From assembly GCA_009712185.1 (NCBI GenBank), contig WASQ01000014.1, positions 13,458 to 46,474 of the forward strand: a DNA stretch of 33,017 bases, in the 5' to 3' direction. Positions 1 to 7,796 of this stretch are shown one piece after another. The stretch's first letter is position 1. Every line of letters begins with the position of its first letter. Below the pieces are notes generated by a model. It was not told the origin of the DNA. It saw only the letters and a program-made list of their open reading frames with translations, and made no database searches. Source of the stretch: Telmatospirillum sp. Lineage in GTDB: Bacteria; Pseudomonadota; Alphaproteobacteria; Rhodospirillales; Magnetospirillaceae. The translations under genes and the position numbers were made by a program.

Positions 1-53
1 ACTCCCCGCCCCCCTCTTTCTGTTTTCGTCTGTGTCGAAGATTCGTCTTTGGG

Positions 54-86
54 TTGAACTTTACATAAGGCATATTTCCATATACT
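54..86 (+). promoter_or_regulatory. AT-rich promoter-like segment
   Basis: In otherwise GC-rich DNA this short AT-rich stretch carries TTTACA (60-65) and TATACT (81-86) 15 nt apart, with an alternative TTGAAC at 54-59 that is too far away (21 nt). It points toward the free receiver gene, but ~240 bp including a whole repeat element lie between. Apart from this segment and the repeat at 140-292, I see nothing in bases 1-331. Weak call, based on matching hexamers only. Confidence 0.2.
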
Positions 87-139
87 ACTCAGCACATTCC
101 TTCATGGGGGGGAGTTGAGGCAGTATGGACGTATGGCCT

Positions 140-292
140 AAGACCAATCAGAGAAGATGTGCCTCGTCTCTGGTCGGCTGGCCGGGGGGCGCGCCGTCGT
201 TGGCGCGATGGCCCGAGGGTTTCGGAGAAACTTGGCTCAAGGCAGGGGGGAGGGCTGCGCTGTTCCATTCCGATCAGCGCAGATTGATATGA
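140..292 (-). repeat. MITE-like palindromic dispersed repeat, copy A
   Basis: About 150 bp, inverted relative to the copy at 10540-10696. Both share an exact 21-nt core (217-237 here, reverse complement at 10593-10613). The right end, read on the minus strand from 290, matches the left terminal repeat of the other copy at about 17 of 21 positions (ATA-CA...CTG-GCTGATCGG). The left end can fold into a GACCA/TGGTC-based hairpin. Open frames crossing this stretch are repeat-derived and not genes. The copy ends about 40 bp before the receiver gene. Confidence 0.65.
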
Positions 293-331
293 ACTCGAAG
301 AGAGTGGCCCAACAGGTTGAGCGGGGATGCG

Positions 332-784
332 ATGGAACAGATGCGGGACAGCCAGGCGGCGCATAGGCGTGGAGCCGGGGCGGACGGCGCCGATCCGGTC
401 GTCGTTGCCGTCGTCGAGGACGAGGCCTTGGTCCTGGCGGGATATCAGATGCTTTTTGAGAGCTGGGGATATCAGGTGGTGTCGGGGGGATCGTCCGACG
501 AAGTGCTCGACGGCCTGCCGGAAGGGCGGATGGCGCCCGATGTCATCGTGGCCGATTACCGGCTGCGCGACGGACAGAACGGGGTGCTGGTCATCCGCGC
601 GCTTGAGGAAGCCTGCCGGACGTCCATTCCGGCCATCGTCATCACCGGAGATACCAGCGTCGAGCGGCTGCGCGAAGTCTCGGCAAGCGGTCTGCCGATT
701 GTTCACAAGCCGGTCAACGGCCTTCAGCTCCGCGGTCTGCTGGAACAGTGCCTGGATCAGGTTCGGGAACAGGGGCGGGCATGA
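332..784 (+). CDS. Free-standing response-regulator receiver protein (CheY-like)
   Basis: 150 aa from ATG 332, which has GGGGA 5 nt upstream; an in-frame TTG at 317 is the alternative. After ~20 variable residues comes a single receiver domain (about 23-145): acidic pocket E29/D30/E31, phospho-acceptor D75 in VADYRLRDG, conserved T105 in VITGD, and K126 in HKP. No output domain follows. The wording VADYRLRDG, ITGDT, ASGLP and HKPV is what I know from C-terminal receiver domains of hybrid kinases with an HDLRQP-type H-box, and such a kinase without a receiver lies at 2037-3134. It probably acts as a phosphate sink or a competing acceptor for that kinase; this is inference. It is convergent with the NarL-type regulator at 1005-1676. 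Confidence 0.85.
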   Translation: MEQMRDSQAAHRRGAGADGADPVVVAVVEDEALVLAGYQMLFESWGYQVVSGGSSDEVLDGLPEGRMAPDVIVADYRLRDGQNGVLVIRALEEACRTSIPAIVITGDTSVERLREVSASGLPIVHKPVNGLQLRGLLEQCLDQVREQGRA

Positions 785-791
785 TCCCGAC

Positions 792-821
792 CCTGCGACG
801 TTAAAACCTGCGACGTCAAAA
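792..821. repeat. 15-bp tandem duplication
   Basis: Two adjacent units of CCTGCGACGT(T/C)AAAA, 792-806 and 807-821, differ at one base. They lie just after the receiver stop codon and before the hairpin at 836-859. The rest of the gap up to 1004 shows nothing else. Confidence 0.7.
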
Positions 822-835
822 TGCGGGACCCTCCG

Positions 836-859
836 GGACCGGAACAGCCGTTCCGGTCC
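836..859. terminator. Hairpin between convergent response-regulator genes
   Basis: Perfect 10-bp inverted repeat GGACCGGAAC / GTTCCGGTCC with an AGCC loop, in the gap between two convergent genes. No T-tract follows on either strand, so it is either a factor-assisted terminator or a 3'-end stabilising hairpin. Confidence 0.45.
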
Positions 860-1004
860 GCCCGGAGAGCGGGAAGGATAGGACCTGCGCGGGGCGCCGT
901 CCGGTCACCACCGCCGGCAGGCGAAAGATGCCACCGCAGTTTCCGGCCGGCGGAACCTCCGCTTTTCCCTGACGAACGCCGTGACGCCGCGGACCCCGGT
1001 CGGA

Positions 1005-1676
1005 TCAGCGATTGAACGTCGCGCCGTCGTTCTTGGTCAGGCCCAACTGGGTCGCCGCGACGACGGCCCTTGTCCTGTTGTTGACATTGAGCGCCTTCAG
1101 GATCGCCGTGACATGCAACTTCACCGTTCCCTCGGCGAGTTGCAGGACGCGGGCGATTTCCTTGTTGGACTTGCCCTGTCCCAGCAACGTCAGGACTTCG
1201 CGCTGGCGTGGCGTCAGGAAGGCGGCGGCATTGTCGGGGGCCGGCGTTCCCATCTGGATCGGCGTCCCTTCGCCCCCCTGGTCGAGAAGGGCCGGCGGCA
1301 GATAGCCGCCACCCGACAGGACAAGCTTCAGCGCGCTCAACATCACGCGGCTGCTCGATGTCTTCGGAATGAATCCGGCCGCACCCAGATTGACCGCCTG
1401 CAGCACATGGCGCCGGTCGTCGGAGGCCGAAAGCACGATCACCGGAACATCCGCCGGCAAGGTCTGGCGGAGGCTTTGTAGTCCTTCGCTCCAGGGCATT
1501 CCCGGCATCCCGAGATCAAGCAGGACGATATTGATGTCCGGCTCGCTCTGGGTCAGGGCAATGGCTTGAGGATAATCACTCGCCTCGACGATCGAAACCG
1601 TTCCGTCGAGCTGGGTGAGGACATGACGCAGGCCATCACGAAACAGTTCGTGGTCGTCGGCAATCAATATCTTCAT
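1005..1676 (-). CDS. NarL/FixJ-family response regulator
   Basis: 223 aa from the ATG at 1676 (MKILIADDHE); an ATG 7 codons upstream is possible but the receiver fold begins at MKI. N-terminal receiver: D7/D8, phospho-acceptor D54 in LLDLGMPG, S83, K105 in PKTS. A linker (~125-150) leads to a LuxR-type helix-turn-helix (about 155-215) with the signature LTPRQREVL...GKSNKEIA...GTVKLHV. DNA-binding transcription regulator, activated by phosphorylation. The kinase at 2037-3134 lies upstream on the same strand, separated by 360 bp of AT-rich DNA, so the pair is probably functional but the regulator may have its own promoter. Target genes cannot be told from the sequence. Confidence 0.9.
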   Translation of the reverse strand: MKILIADDHELFRDGLRHVLTQLDGTVSIVEASDYPQAIALTQSEPDINIVLLDLGMPGMPWSEGLQSLRQTLPADVPVIVLSASDDRRHVLQAVNLGAAGFIPKTSSSRVMLSALKLVLSGGGYLPPALLDQGGEGTPIQMGTPAPDNAAAFLTPRQREVLTLLGQGKSNKEIARVLQLAEGTVKLHVTAILKALNVNNRTRAVVAATQLGLTKNDGATFNR

Positions 1677-1783
1677 CGGTTTGTCACCAAGCTGCACGGC
1701 GTTCTACCCTTTCGTCAAATCGCTTATTGGGTCCTACCACCATTAGGATATCGCATCCCATGGGGGGACGCGAATCGCTTTTT

Positions 1784-1813
1784 ATTACGGTAGCGAGAAT
1801 AAGCGAGCTTCAA
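1784..1813 (-). promoter_or_regulatory. Candidate promoter for the NarL-type regulator
   Basis: On the minus strand TTGAAG (1813-1808) and CGTAAT (1789-1784) are 18 nt apart, ~110 bp upstream of the regulator ATG. A second -35-like TTGACT occurs at 1845-1840. The whole gap 1677-2036 is clearly AT-richer than its surroundings. It also holds a small inverted repeat, TGCCA-5-TGGCA at 1875-1889, of unknown role. No gene seen here. Confidence 0.3.
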
Positions 1814-2036
1814 CCTAATGAAGAAGTTTTTATTTGAGAAGTCAACTATTAGCCAGCGAAAAATCCGGTTGCCATGCCAGAGATTGGCAAGAATGGGCTC
1901 GCCGGGCAGGGCGGAAAACGCCGGATGCAATACTCGAAAGAGTTGACAGAGCTTTTCCGGCGGGTCGCGAGAGAACTGTCGAAGAAAGCGAATTTTGGTA
2001 AACATGACTTTGCTATGTCGAATCAGCACATCACAA

Positions 2037-3134
2037 CTAGTCTCCTGCGGCCTCTCCCCGGCGACGGGCGACGGCGGTATCGCTATCATTTTGGCTGGAG
2101 GAGGGTGACAGGTCTCCGTTTTGAGAAGCAAATTTCGGCGTTTCAACCAAAGGGAGAATAACTGAAAACATTGATCCGCGTCCGGGTGTTGATCTCAGGT
2201 CGATCCTCAACCCCAGGAGATTGGTAAGGCGCTCAACGATCGCAAGTCCCAGGCCGAGGCCCTGGCGGCCATCCTCGACGGCCCCGCCCAGGCGGCGGAA
2301 TTCCCGGAAGATTTCCTTCTGGTCGGCCGAGGCAATTCCCCGCCCGCTGTCCCAGACCTCGATCCGGAGCTCCGAGGCGCGTCGGCGGCATCCGATCAGA
2401 ACGCCGCCATGACTGGTATATCGGATCGCGTTGGACAGGAGGTTGCGCAGGATGCGCTCCAGCAACGCGGGATCACTGCGCACCAGCGCCGAGGTGGTCA
2501 CGAAGCGGAGCGCGATGCCCTTGCGCTCCGCCAGAGGGGAGAATTCGAACGCCATCCGCGCAAACAGCGATTGCACGGGGAACAGCGCGGAGTGCGCCTC
2601 TATGGCGCCGGCATCCAGCCGGGAAATGTCCAGGAGCGCGTCCAGAAGCTGCTCCAGCGCGTCAAGCGATCCCTCGATCTTGCCCACGATGCCCCGCAGT
2701 TCCGCCGGAAGGGGCTGCTGCGCCAGGGCGGCCACAAACAGCCCCAGCGCCTGAAGCGGCTGACGCAGATCATGGCTCGCGGCGGCAAGAAAATGGGTTT
2801 TGCTGTGGTCGGCTTTGCGGGCGGCGTCCCGTTCGGCCTCCATCTCCTCGGTGACCGCGGCCAGCCGGCGGCGGGTCTCGTCGAAATCGGCCAGCAGGGT
2901 GTTGAGAACCGGTGCGACATCGAAGACCCTGCCGGGGTCGATCTTCTGCCGCTCCAGCGCCCGTCCCGCCGCCAGGGTCGCGACATCCTCCATCAGCCGG
3001 CGCAGTCGCCTGTGGAGACGCCACCACAGCGTTCCGAACACCGTCAGTCCCAGGGCGCAGACGACCAGGAGCAATCCCAGGGGCTGGGCCACGAATGCCT
3101 GGATCCCGGATAGCAGGTCGTCGGTCGGACTCAT
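2037..3134 (-). CDS. Membrane-anchored sensor histidine kinase (HDLRQP type)
   Basis: 365 aa; the ATG at 3134 has GGAGG 5 nt upstream. One transmembrane helix (about 17-38) is followed by a basic stretch, a coiled-coil-like segment (about 80-110) and the dimerisation/phosphoacceptor domain with H121 in SHDLRQPLQAL. The HATPase domain shows N235 (NLLSNAIRYT), G1 D262-SGRGIA, and G2 GLGLGL (292-297). There is no periplasmic sensor domain, so input is probably membrane-proximal or via a partner. Relatives with this H-box often carry a C-terminal receiver; here the protein ends in a 35-residue Ser/Asn/Arg-rich tail instead. Probable partners are the NarL-type regulator (1005-1676) and the free receiver (332-784). 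Divergent from prfC. The signal sensed is unknown. Confidence 0.88.
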   Translation of the reverse strand: MSPTDDLLSGIQAFVAQPLGLLLVVCALGLTVFGTLWWRLHRRLRRLMEDVATLAAGRALERQKIDPGRVFDVAPVLNTLLADFDETRRRLAAVTEEMEAERDAARKADHSKTHFLAAASHDLRQPLQALGLFVAALAQQPLPAELRGIVGKIEGSLDALEQLLDALLDISRLDAGAIEAHSALFPVQSLFARMAFEFSPLAERKGIALRFVTTSALVRSDPALLERILRNLLSNAIRYTSHGGVLIGCRRRASELRIEVWDSGRGIASADQKEIFREFRRLGGAVEDGRQGLGLGLAIVERLTNLLGLRIDLRSTPGRGSMFSVILPLVETPKFASQNGDLSPSSSQNDSDTAVARRRGEAAGD

Positions 3135-3396
3135 GGGCGGCCTCCGGCAACGCCGATGATGGCGGCCTCTGCGGCCGCCCGGTCCCTTATATCCATGGCG
3201 GTTTCATCCCGGAGATCAATCCCCACTCCTCCGCTCGGGGGAAGGCCGCATGCCGCAGATGATACCACCTGGAACGTCCCATAGGAATGAAGTCGTGCAC
3301 CGGCCAGTACGGAATCGCGCTCTCCGCAAGGGCGCACGGAAAAGAGGGGCAAAGATCTCTTGCATTTTTCGGGGCGAAATTCGAAAACCCTGCATC

Positions 3397-4980
3397 ATGA
3401 CGACTCTCCCTGAAGCTGTATCTCTCCGGCGAACCTTCGCCATCATTTCGCATCCGGACGCCGGTAAGACGACGTTGACCGAAAAGCTGCTGCTGTTCGG
3501 AGGCGCCATTCAGATGGCCGGCGCCGTCAGGGCCCGTGGCGAGCAGCGGCGCGCCCGGTCCGACTGGATGGCGATCGAGCGCGAGCGCGGAATTTCCGTG
3601 ACCGCGTCGGTCATGTCGTTCGAGCACGGAGGGTTGTTTTTCAACCTGCTCGATACTCCCGGTCACGAGGACTTCAGTGAGGACACTTACCGGACGCTGA
3701 CGGCGGTCGATTCCGCGGTCATGGTGCTGGATGCCGCGAAAGGCATCGAGACCCAGACCCGCAAACTGTTCGAAGTCTGCCGTCTGCGCGACGTGCCGAT
3801 CGTGACCTTCGTCAACAAGGTGGACCGCGAGGGGCGTGATCCCTTCGACCTGCTCGACGAGATCGAGAAGACGCTGGCGCTCGATGTCTGTCCGCTTACC
3901 TGGCCGATCGGAATGGGACGGGACCTCAAAGGCGTCTATGATCTGACCGCCGATCAGGTGCTGCTGTTCGAGCAGACAAGGGGCGACCACATTCCCGAGG
4001 GTATCGACATGCCGCTTGAGGATCCGCGGCTGGACGATCTGGTCGGCGCCGCGGCCGCCGCGAAGCTGCGCGAAGACGTCGAGCTGGTCCGGGGCGCCTG
4101 CCCCTCCTTCGACATCGAGGCCTATCGGGCGGGGCATCTGAGCCCGGTGTTCTTCGGATCGGCGCTCAGGAATTTCGGTGTCCGCGAACTGCTGAACGGC
4201 ATCGGGCGCCTGTCCCCGCCGCCGCGCCCCCAGCCGACCGACCTCAGGGTCGTCGATCCGCTGGAGGAAAAAGTTGCGGGCTTCGTCTTCAAAATCCAGG
4301 CGAACATGGACCCCAACCACCGCGACCGCATCGCCTTTTTCCGCCTGTGCTCCGGCCGGTTCAAGCGGGGGATGAAGCTGAAGCATGTGCGGTCGGGCAA
4401 AGTGATGGCCGTTGTCAATCCGGTCTTTTTTCTGGCCCGCGACCGTGAACTGGCGGAGGAGGCGTTCCCGGGCGACATCATGGGAATTCCAAACCATGGA
4501 GCGCTTCGGATCGGCGATACCCTTTCGGAAAGCGAGGATCTCCGGTTCACCGGAATTCCGAGCTTCGCGCCCGAGGTCCTGCGTCGCGTGCGTCTCGACG
4601 ATCCGTTGAAGGCGAAGCAACTCCGCAAGGCGCTTGAGGATCTGGCCGAGGAGGGCGTCAGCCAGCTTTTCAAGCCGTTGAACGGCGGAAGCTGGATCGT
4701 CGGTGTCGTCGGGATGCTTCAGTTCGACGTCATCGCCAACCGGATCGAGAGCGAATACAGCCTGAAAGCGGGGTTCGAGGACGCTCCGTTCGAGACCGCC
4801 CGCTGGGTTCATTCGGAGGACAAGCTGCTGATCAAACGCTTCGTCGAGTCCAACTCCTCGTCGGTGGCGGAGGATCGTGACGGCGCACTGGTCTTCCTGG
4901 CCCGCAACAGCTGGACTCTGGGACGCGCCCAGCAGGACTTTCCGGAGCTTCGGTTCTCCGCGACGCGCGAACAGCCCTGA
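3397..4980 (+). CDS. prfC: Peptide chain release factor 3
   Basis: 527 aa, the usual RF3 length. A ribosome-associated GTPase that recycles RF1/RF2 after peptide release. GTP-binding motifs: P-loop SHPDAGKT (18-25), switch I ERERGISV, G3 DTPGHEDF, G4 NKVD; then the EF-Tu-like domain II and the RF3 C-terminal domain (VVGMLQFDVI...). The ATG at 3397 (MTTLPEAV) was chosen because the GTPase domain begins directly after it. Upstream in-frame codons are not RF3-like. No clear ribosome-binding site precedes it. The gap to the divergent kinase (3135-3396) shows no convincing promoter. A hairpin terminator follows 10 nt after the stop. Confidence 0.96.
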   Translation: MTTLPEAVSLRRTFAIISHPDAGKTTLTEKLLLFGGAIQMAGAVRARGEQRRARSDWMAIERERGISVTASVMSFEHGGLFFNLLDTPGHEDFSEDTYRTLTAVDSAVMVLDAAKGIETQTRKLFEVCRLRDVPIVTFVNKVDREGRDPFDLLDEIEKTLALDVCPLTWPIGMGRDLKGVYDLTADQVLLFEQTRGDHIPEGIDMPLEDPRLDDLVGAAAAAKLREDVELVRGACPSFDIEAYRAGHLSPVFFGSALRNFGVRELLNGIGRLSPPPRPQPTDLRVVDPLEEKVAGFVFKIQANMDPNHRDRIAFFRLCSGRFKRGMKLKHVRSGKVMAVVNPVFFLARDRELAEEAFPGDIMGIPNHGALRIGDTLSESEDLRFTGIPSFAPEVLRRVRLDDPLKAKQLRKALEDLAEEGVSQLFKPLNGGSWIVGVVGMLQFDVIANRIESEYSLKAGFEDAPFETARWVHSEDKLLIKRFVESNSSSVAEDRDGALVFLARNSWTLGRAQQDFPELRFSATREQP

Positions 4981-4990
4981 TCCAAGACAG

Positions 4991-5020
4991 CCGGCTCCGA
5001 CCTGATCCGGTCGGAGCCGG
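4991..5020. terminator. Strong hairpin between convergent genes
   Basis: Perfect 12-bp stem CCGGCTCCGACC / GGTCGGAGCCGG with a TGATCC loop, lying between the prfC stop and the stop of the convergent small gene (5027). No T-tract. Its position suggests a bidirectional terminator or 3'-end protector. Confidence 0.55.
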
Positions 5021-5026
5021 TGGTCG

Positions 5027-5527
5027 TCAGCGGCCCCTGCCGGCGGGATCCTGGCCGCAGAGCAGGGACAGGATTTTGGAGACCCGCCGGACCAGCGGGT
5101 CGTCAGGCGTATTGTGCCGGGAGAAGAAGGCCAGGCGTTCCTCCCATTCCCGGACCATATCGCGTGGCCGGTCGGGGGTCGCGACCTCGCCGGTAAGCGC
5201 GCCAATCGTGGCATTGTAATCGGGATGCAGTTCCACATGGAACCCGGCCACCAGATAGTCCTGCCAGGACAGTTGGCCCAGCAGATATTTTTCGTGGGCC
5301 CAGTCGGCGAGCTGACGCGGCGACATATTGCGGACACTGGTGTCGAAGGTGGGTGGAGGCAGCGCCAGGGGGCGGCCCCGCGACGGGCGGCGGAAACCAA
5401 AGGTGGAGGTGCCGCGCTGGCGTCCGGCAAGGGGGTTGGCGGTCTCCGGCCGGTCGGCGTCCGGCCCGTCGGCATCCGGGCGGGCGGGGCCCAGTCGGCC
5501 AAATAAAAAATCCAGTTTCATTTGCAT
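5027..5527 (-). CDS. Hypothetical protein, unrecognised
   Basis: 166 aa from ATG 5527 (MQMKLDFLFGR); ATG 5521 is equally possible and neither has a clear ribosome-binding site. The open frame extends upstream to 5722 but that part looks non-coding. N-terminal half: Pro/Arg/Asp-rich, low complexity, with a small DADGP/DADRP repeat and no predicted fold. C-terminal half (about 75-160): compact, with MSPRQLADWAHEKYLLG, an aromatic YLVAGFHVELHPDYN stretch and a helical end with paired Arg. No signal peptide or membrane helix. I do not recognise a domain. It is convergent with prfC and divergent from eipB, so it is probably its own transcription unit. Confidence 0.6.
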   Translation of the reverse strand: MQMKLDFLFGRLGPARPDADGPDADRPETANPLAGRQRGTSTFGFRRPSRGRPLALPPPTFDTSVRNMSPRQLADWAHEKYLLGQLSWQDYLVAGFHVELHPDYNATIGALTGEVATPDRPRDMVREWEERLAFFSRHNTPDDPLVRRVSKILSLLCGQDPAGRGR

Positions 5528-5734
5528 TCGGCCGGAATTGCCGCCACATCTTACCCATGGAAAACTCTTGCGCGCCGCAAGAGCCGTGCCATCAGGCAGA
5601 GCGGGGAAATTCCTGGCGTTGAAGGACATCCACATCGGCAAGAATGGACCTGTGACCGGCAATATTTGCCGGGCGGCTGTTATTTTCGACCGGGGAGATC
5701 TGCTTCCGGCTGGGGGGTGCATAGCCCGGTACAG

Positions 5735-5763
5735 CTATCGCCGATCCGCCAACTCTGTATAAT
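5735..5763 (+). promoter_or_regulatory. Candidate eipB promoter
   Basis: A perfect TATAAT -10 box (5758-5763) lies 31 bp upstream of the eipB ATG. The -35 position (around 5735-5740) has no TTG, so it is an incomplete match and may need an activator. A small hairpin (GCGCC-5-GGCGC, about 5766-5780) would sit near the 5' end of the transcript just before the ribosome-binding site. Confidence 0.45.
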
Positions 5764-5793
5764 GGCGCCCGTTTGGCGCTTTGGAGACTTGAC

Positions 5794-6630
5794 ATGAGGG
5801 CGCAGGTTACCGGTTTGATGTTGGGCGGGGCGCTTGCCGCCGGCGCGGCGACGGATGCGTGCGCCGCACAGGCCGGGGTGGAATTGACGCCGCACCGGGC
5901 CGTCTATTCGATGGCGCTCAACGCGACCAAGCCGGGCGGCGGGGTGATCGGCGCCAGCGGGGCCATGACCTATAAATTCGGCGACACCTGCGACGGCTGG
6001 ACGGTGGAAAACCGGACCGTGCTCACCTTTTCCTACAGCGATGGCGCGCCCGTCGCCACCTCCTGGGATTTTGTCACCTGGGAATCCAAGGATGGCCTCC
6101 ACTACAGGTTTCGTGTCCGCAGCACCCGCGATGGCGTCGTCAGCGAGGAGATCGACGGCGTCGCCAATCTCGACGGACGTGGAAGAGGCGGGACGGCCCG
6201 GATTTCTCAGCCCGAACAGAAAACCATCAAATTGCCCAAGGGCACCATTTTCCCGACCGAGCATACAATCCGTCTGATCGAGAGCGCACGGCGCGGCGAG
6301 CGCATGCTGGAGCGCACGCTGTTCGACGGGACCGGCGCCGATGGGGCGTTCGATGTCAATGCCGTGATCGGCAAAGCCCTGCCGGCCAATGCCAATCTGT
6401 CCCGGGTGGCCACCGGAAGCGACGTCAGCGCCGCATTGCTGGCCGTTCCCTCCTGGCGGATGAACATGGCCTTCTTCGTTCCCGATGCCGCTGATCCGAC
6501 ACCCGACTACGAGGTCTCGTTGCGCTATTATCAGAACGGAGTGGCCGACGAGGTTATTCAGTCTTTTGGTAACTTCAGCCTGAAGGGCACCTTGCAGAAA
6601 CTGGAGCCGCTGCCCAAACCCGACTGCTGA
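5794..6630 (+). CDS. eipB: Cell-envelope integrity protein EipB (DUF1849)
   Basis: 278 aa; the ATG at 5794 has GGAG 7 nt upstream. Signal peptide about 1-25 (hydrophobic core, cleavage after DACAA), so periplasmic. The mature start, VELTPHRAVYSMAL, is the hallmark of the DUF1849/EipB family, a spiral beta-barrel periplasmic protein conserved in Alphaproteobacteria and needed for envelope integrity in Brucella. Its conserved intramolecular disulfide is matched by the only two cysteines of the mature chain: C66 (GDTCDGW) and the last residue, C278. The C-terminal DEVIQSFGNFSLKG is also family-like. The GGDEF gene follows 30 nt downstream and may be co-transcribed. Family assignment is from memory of motif patterns but distinctive. 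Confidence 0.88.
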   Translation: MRAQVTGLMLGGALAAGAATDACAAQAGVELTPHRAVYSMALNATKPGGGVIGASGAMTYKFGDTCDGWTVENRTVLTFSYSDGAPVATSWDFVTWESKDGLHYRFRVRSTRDGVVSEEIDGVANLDGRGRGGTARISQPEQKTIKLPKGTIFPTEHTIRLIESARRGERMLERTLFDGTGADGAFDVNAVIGKALPANANLSRVATGSDVSAALLAVPSWRMNMAFFVPDAADPTPDYEVSLRYYQNGVADEVIQSFGNFSLKGTLQKLEPLPKPDC

Positions 6631-6660
6631 CCCGCGATGCAATCCCTGGTGAAGGCCGTG

Positions 6661-7767
6661 ATGGATCCGCGGCTGTCAGACCTGCTGGAGCTGTGGCGAC
6701 GCGCGTTCTTTCCAGCCGAACTGGTCGAGCGGCCGCTGGACTGTCTCGGGCGACATGCTGATCATTTGCTTATTATTGATATCGACGGATCCAAGAGCCG
6801 CTATACCCACTATGGCCGCGCCTTCGTCGCCAATTTCGGGACCGACCTGACCGGGCAGATCATCGATCTGCTGCCGAGCGACATCCTGCCGGCCGAGCGA
6901 CGCGGCATGCTGGCGTTCGAATATGCCTATGCGCGCCGGGTGTCGCGTCCGCTGTGGCGGTCCTACACCGGGCGATTCGACGACGGCAAAACCGAGACCT
7001 GGCAGCGGCTGGTGCTGCCGGCGGGGCGCGGCCGGCTGCTGGTGGGGGCCTATCCGGCCGGAGGCGTGCTTCCCGAGATCGACCCGGCGACGGTGGATCC
7101 CGAGGGGCTCGCGCTTTTGAAGCTGGTGATCGAGCGGGTGCCCGTGGTCATCGACGACGATGGCGACATCCGCGATCTCGCGCTGTCGCTGAAAGTTTTC
7201 GGCGATACCCAGCAGCATATGGCGGAACTGAAAGAACTGGCGACCAGCGATGGTCTGACCGGTGTCGCCAATCTGCGTCATTTCCACCATCTGGCGGGCA
7301 TGGAACTGGACCACGCCTATCGGATGGGACGGGCGATGTCGGTGCTGCTGCTCGATATCGATTTTTTCAAACGCATCAATGATCGTTGGGGCCATCCGGT
7401 CGGCGACGAGGCCCTGAAGGCGTTCGCGAAGGCCTGCCGCAAGGCCCTGCGTGAACCCGATATCCTGGGCCGGGTCGGCGGGGAGGAATTCGCCGTCGCC
7501 CTGCCCAATACGCGGACGGAAGAGGCCCGGATGATCGCGGAACGGTTGCGCCGTCAGGTCGAACAGGTCGTGTTGCCGCTGGAGGGAGGGGACAGCCTGA
7601 CCTTCACCGTGAGCGTCGGCGTCGTGACCTCGCCGCCTCCCGGTCTTCCGGACTCGGCGCGTCCCGACATCGGGCGGTTGCTTGCCATCGCCGACTCCGC
7701 GCTTTACCAGTCGAAATCCGAGGGCCGCAACCGCGTCACTCTGGCGACCCCCGATTGGGGCGTGTGA
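6661..7767 (+). CDS. Diguanylate cyclase with N-terminal PAS-like domain
   Basis: 368 aa from ATG 6661, chosen because GAAGG lies 5 nt upstream; an ATG at 6637 adds 8 residues but has no ribosome-binding site. Residue numbers here count from 6637. Residues ~12-145 look like a PAS_5-type sensor (LLELWRRAFFP...YTHYGRAFVANFGTDLTGQ). A coiled-coil-like linker (~185-203) leads to the GGDEF domain: LLLDIDFFKRIND, active site GGEEF (281-285), and an intact allosteric I-site RxxD (R272-D275) exactly five residues before it. It should therefore make c-di-GMP and be product-inhibited. No membrane segment, no EAL domain. Lies downstream of eipB on the same strand and convergent with the SDR gene. Confidence 0.92.
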   Translation: MDPRLSDLLELWRRAFFPAELVERPLDCLGRHADHLLIIDIDGSKSRYTHYGRAFVANFGTDLTGQIIDLLPSDILPAERRGMLAFEYAYARRVSRPLWRSYTGRFDDGKTETWQRLVLPAGRGRLLVGAYPAGGVLPEIDPATVDPEGLALLKLVIERVPVVIDDDGDIRDLALSLKVFGDTQQHMAELKELATSDGLTGVANLRHFHHLAGMELDHAYRMGRAMSVLLLDIDFFKRINDRWGHPVGDEALKAFAKACRKALREPDILGRVGGEEFAVALPNTRTEEARMIAERLRRQVEQVVLPLEGGDSLTFTVSVGVVTSPPPGLPDSARPDIGRLLAIADSALYQSKSEGRNRVTLATPDWGV

Positions 7768-7796
7768 CGACCGGGTGCTCGTGACGACCGGCGGCC

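Noticed and set aside
89-706. Minus-strand open frame of 205 codons
   Set aside because: Antisense to the receiver gene, and its C-terminal part is encoded by repeat copy A.
3187-5502. Minus-strand open frame of ~770 codons
   Set aside because: Runs antisense through the whole of prfC and overlaps the small gene at 5027-5527 in another frame; no recognisable domain.
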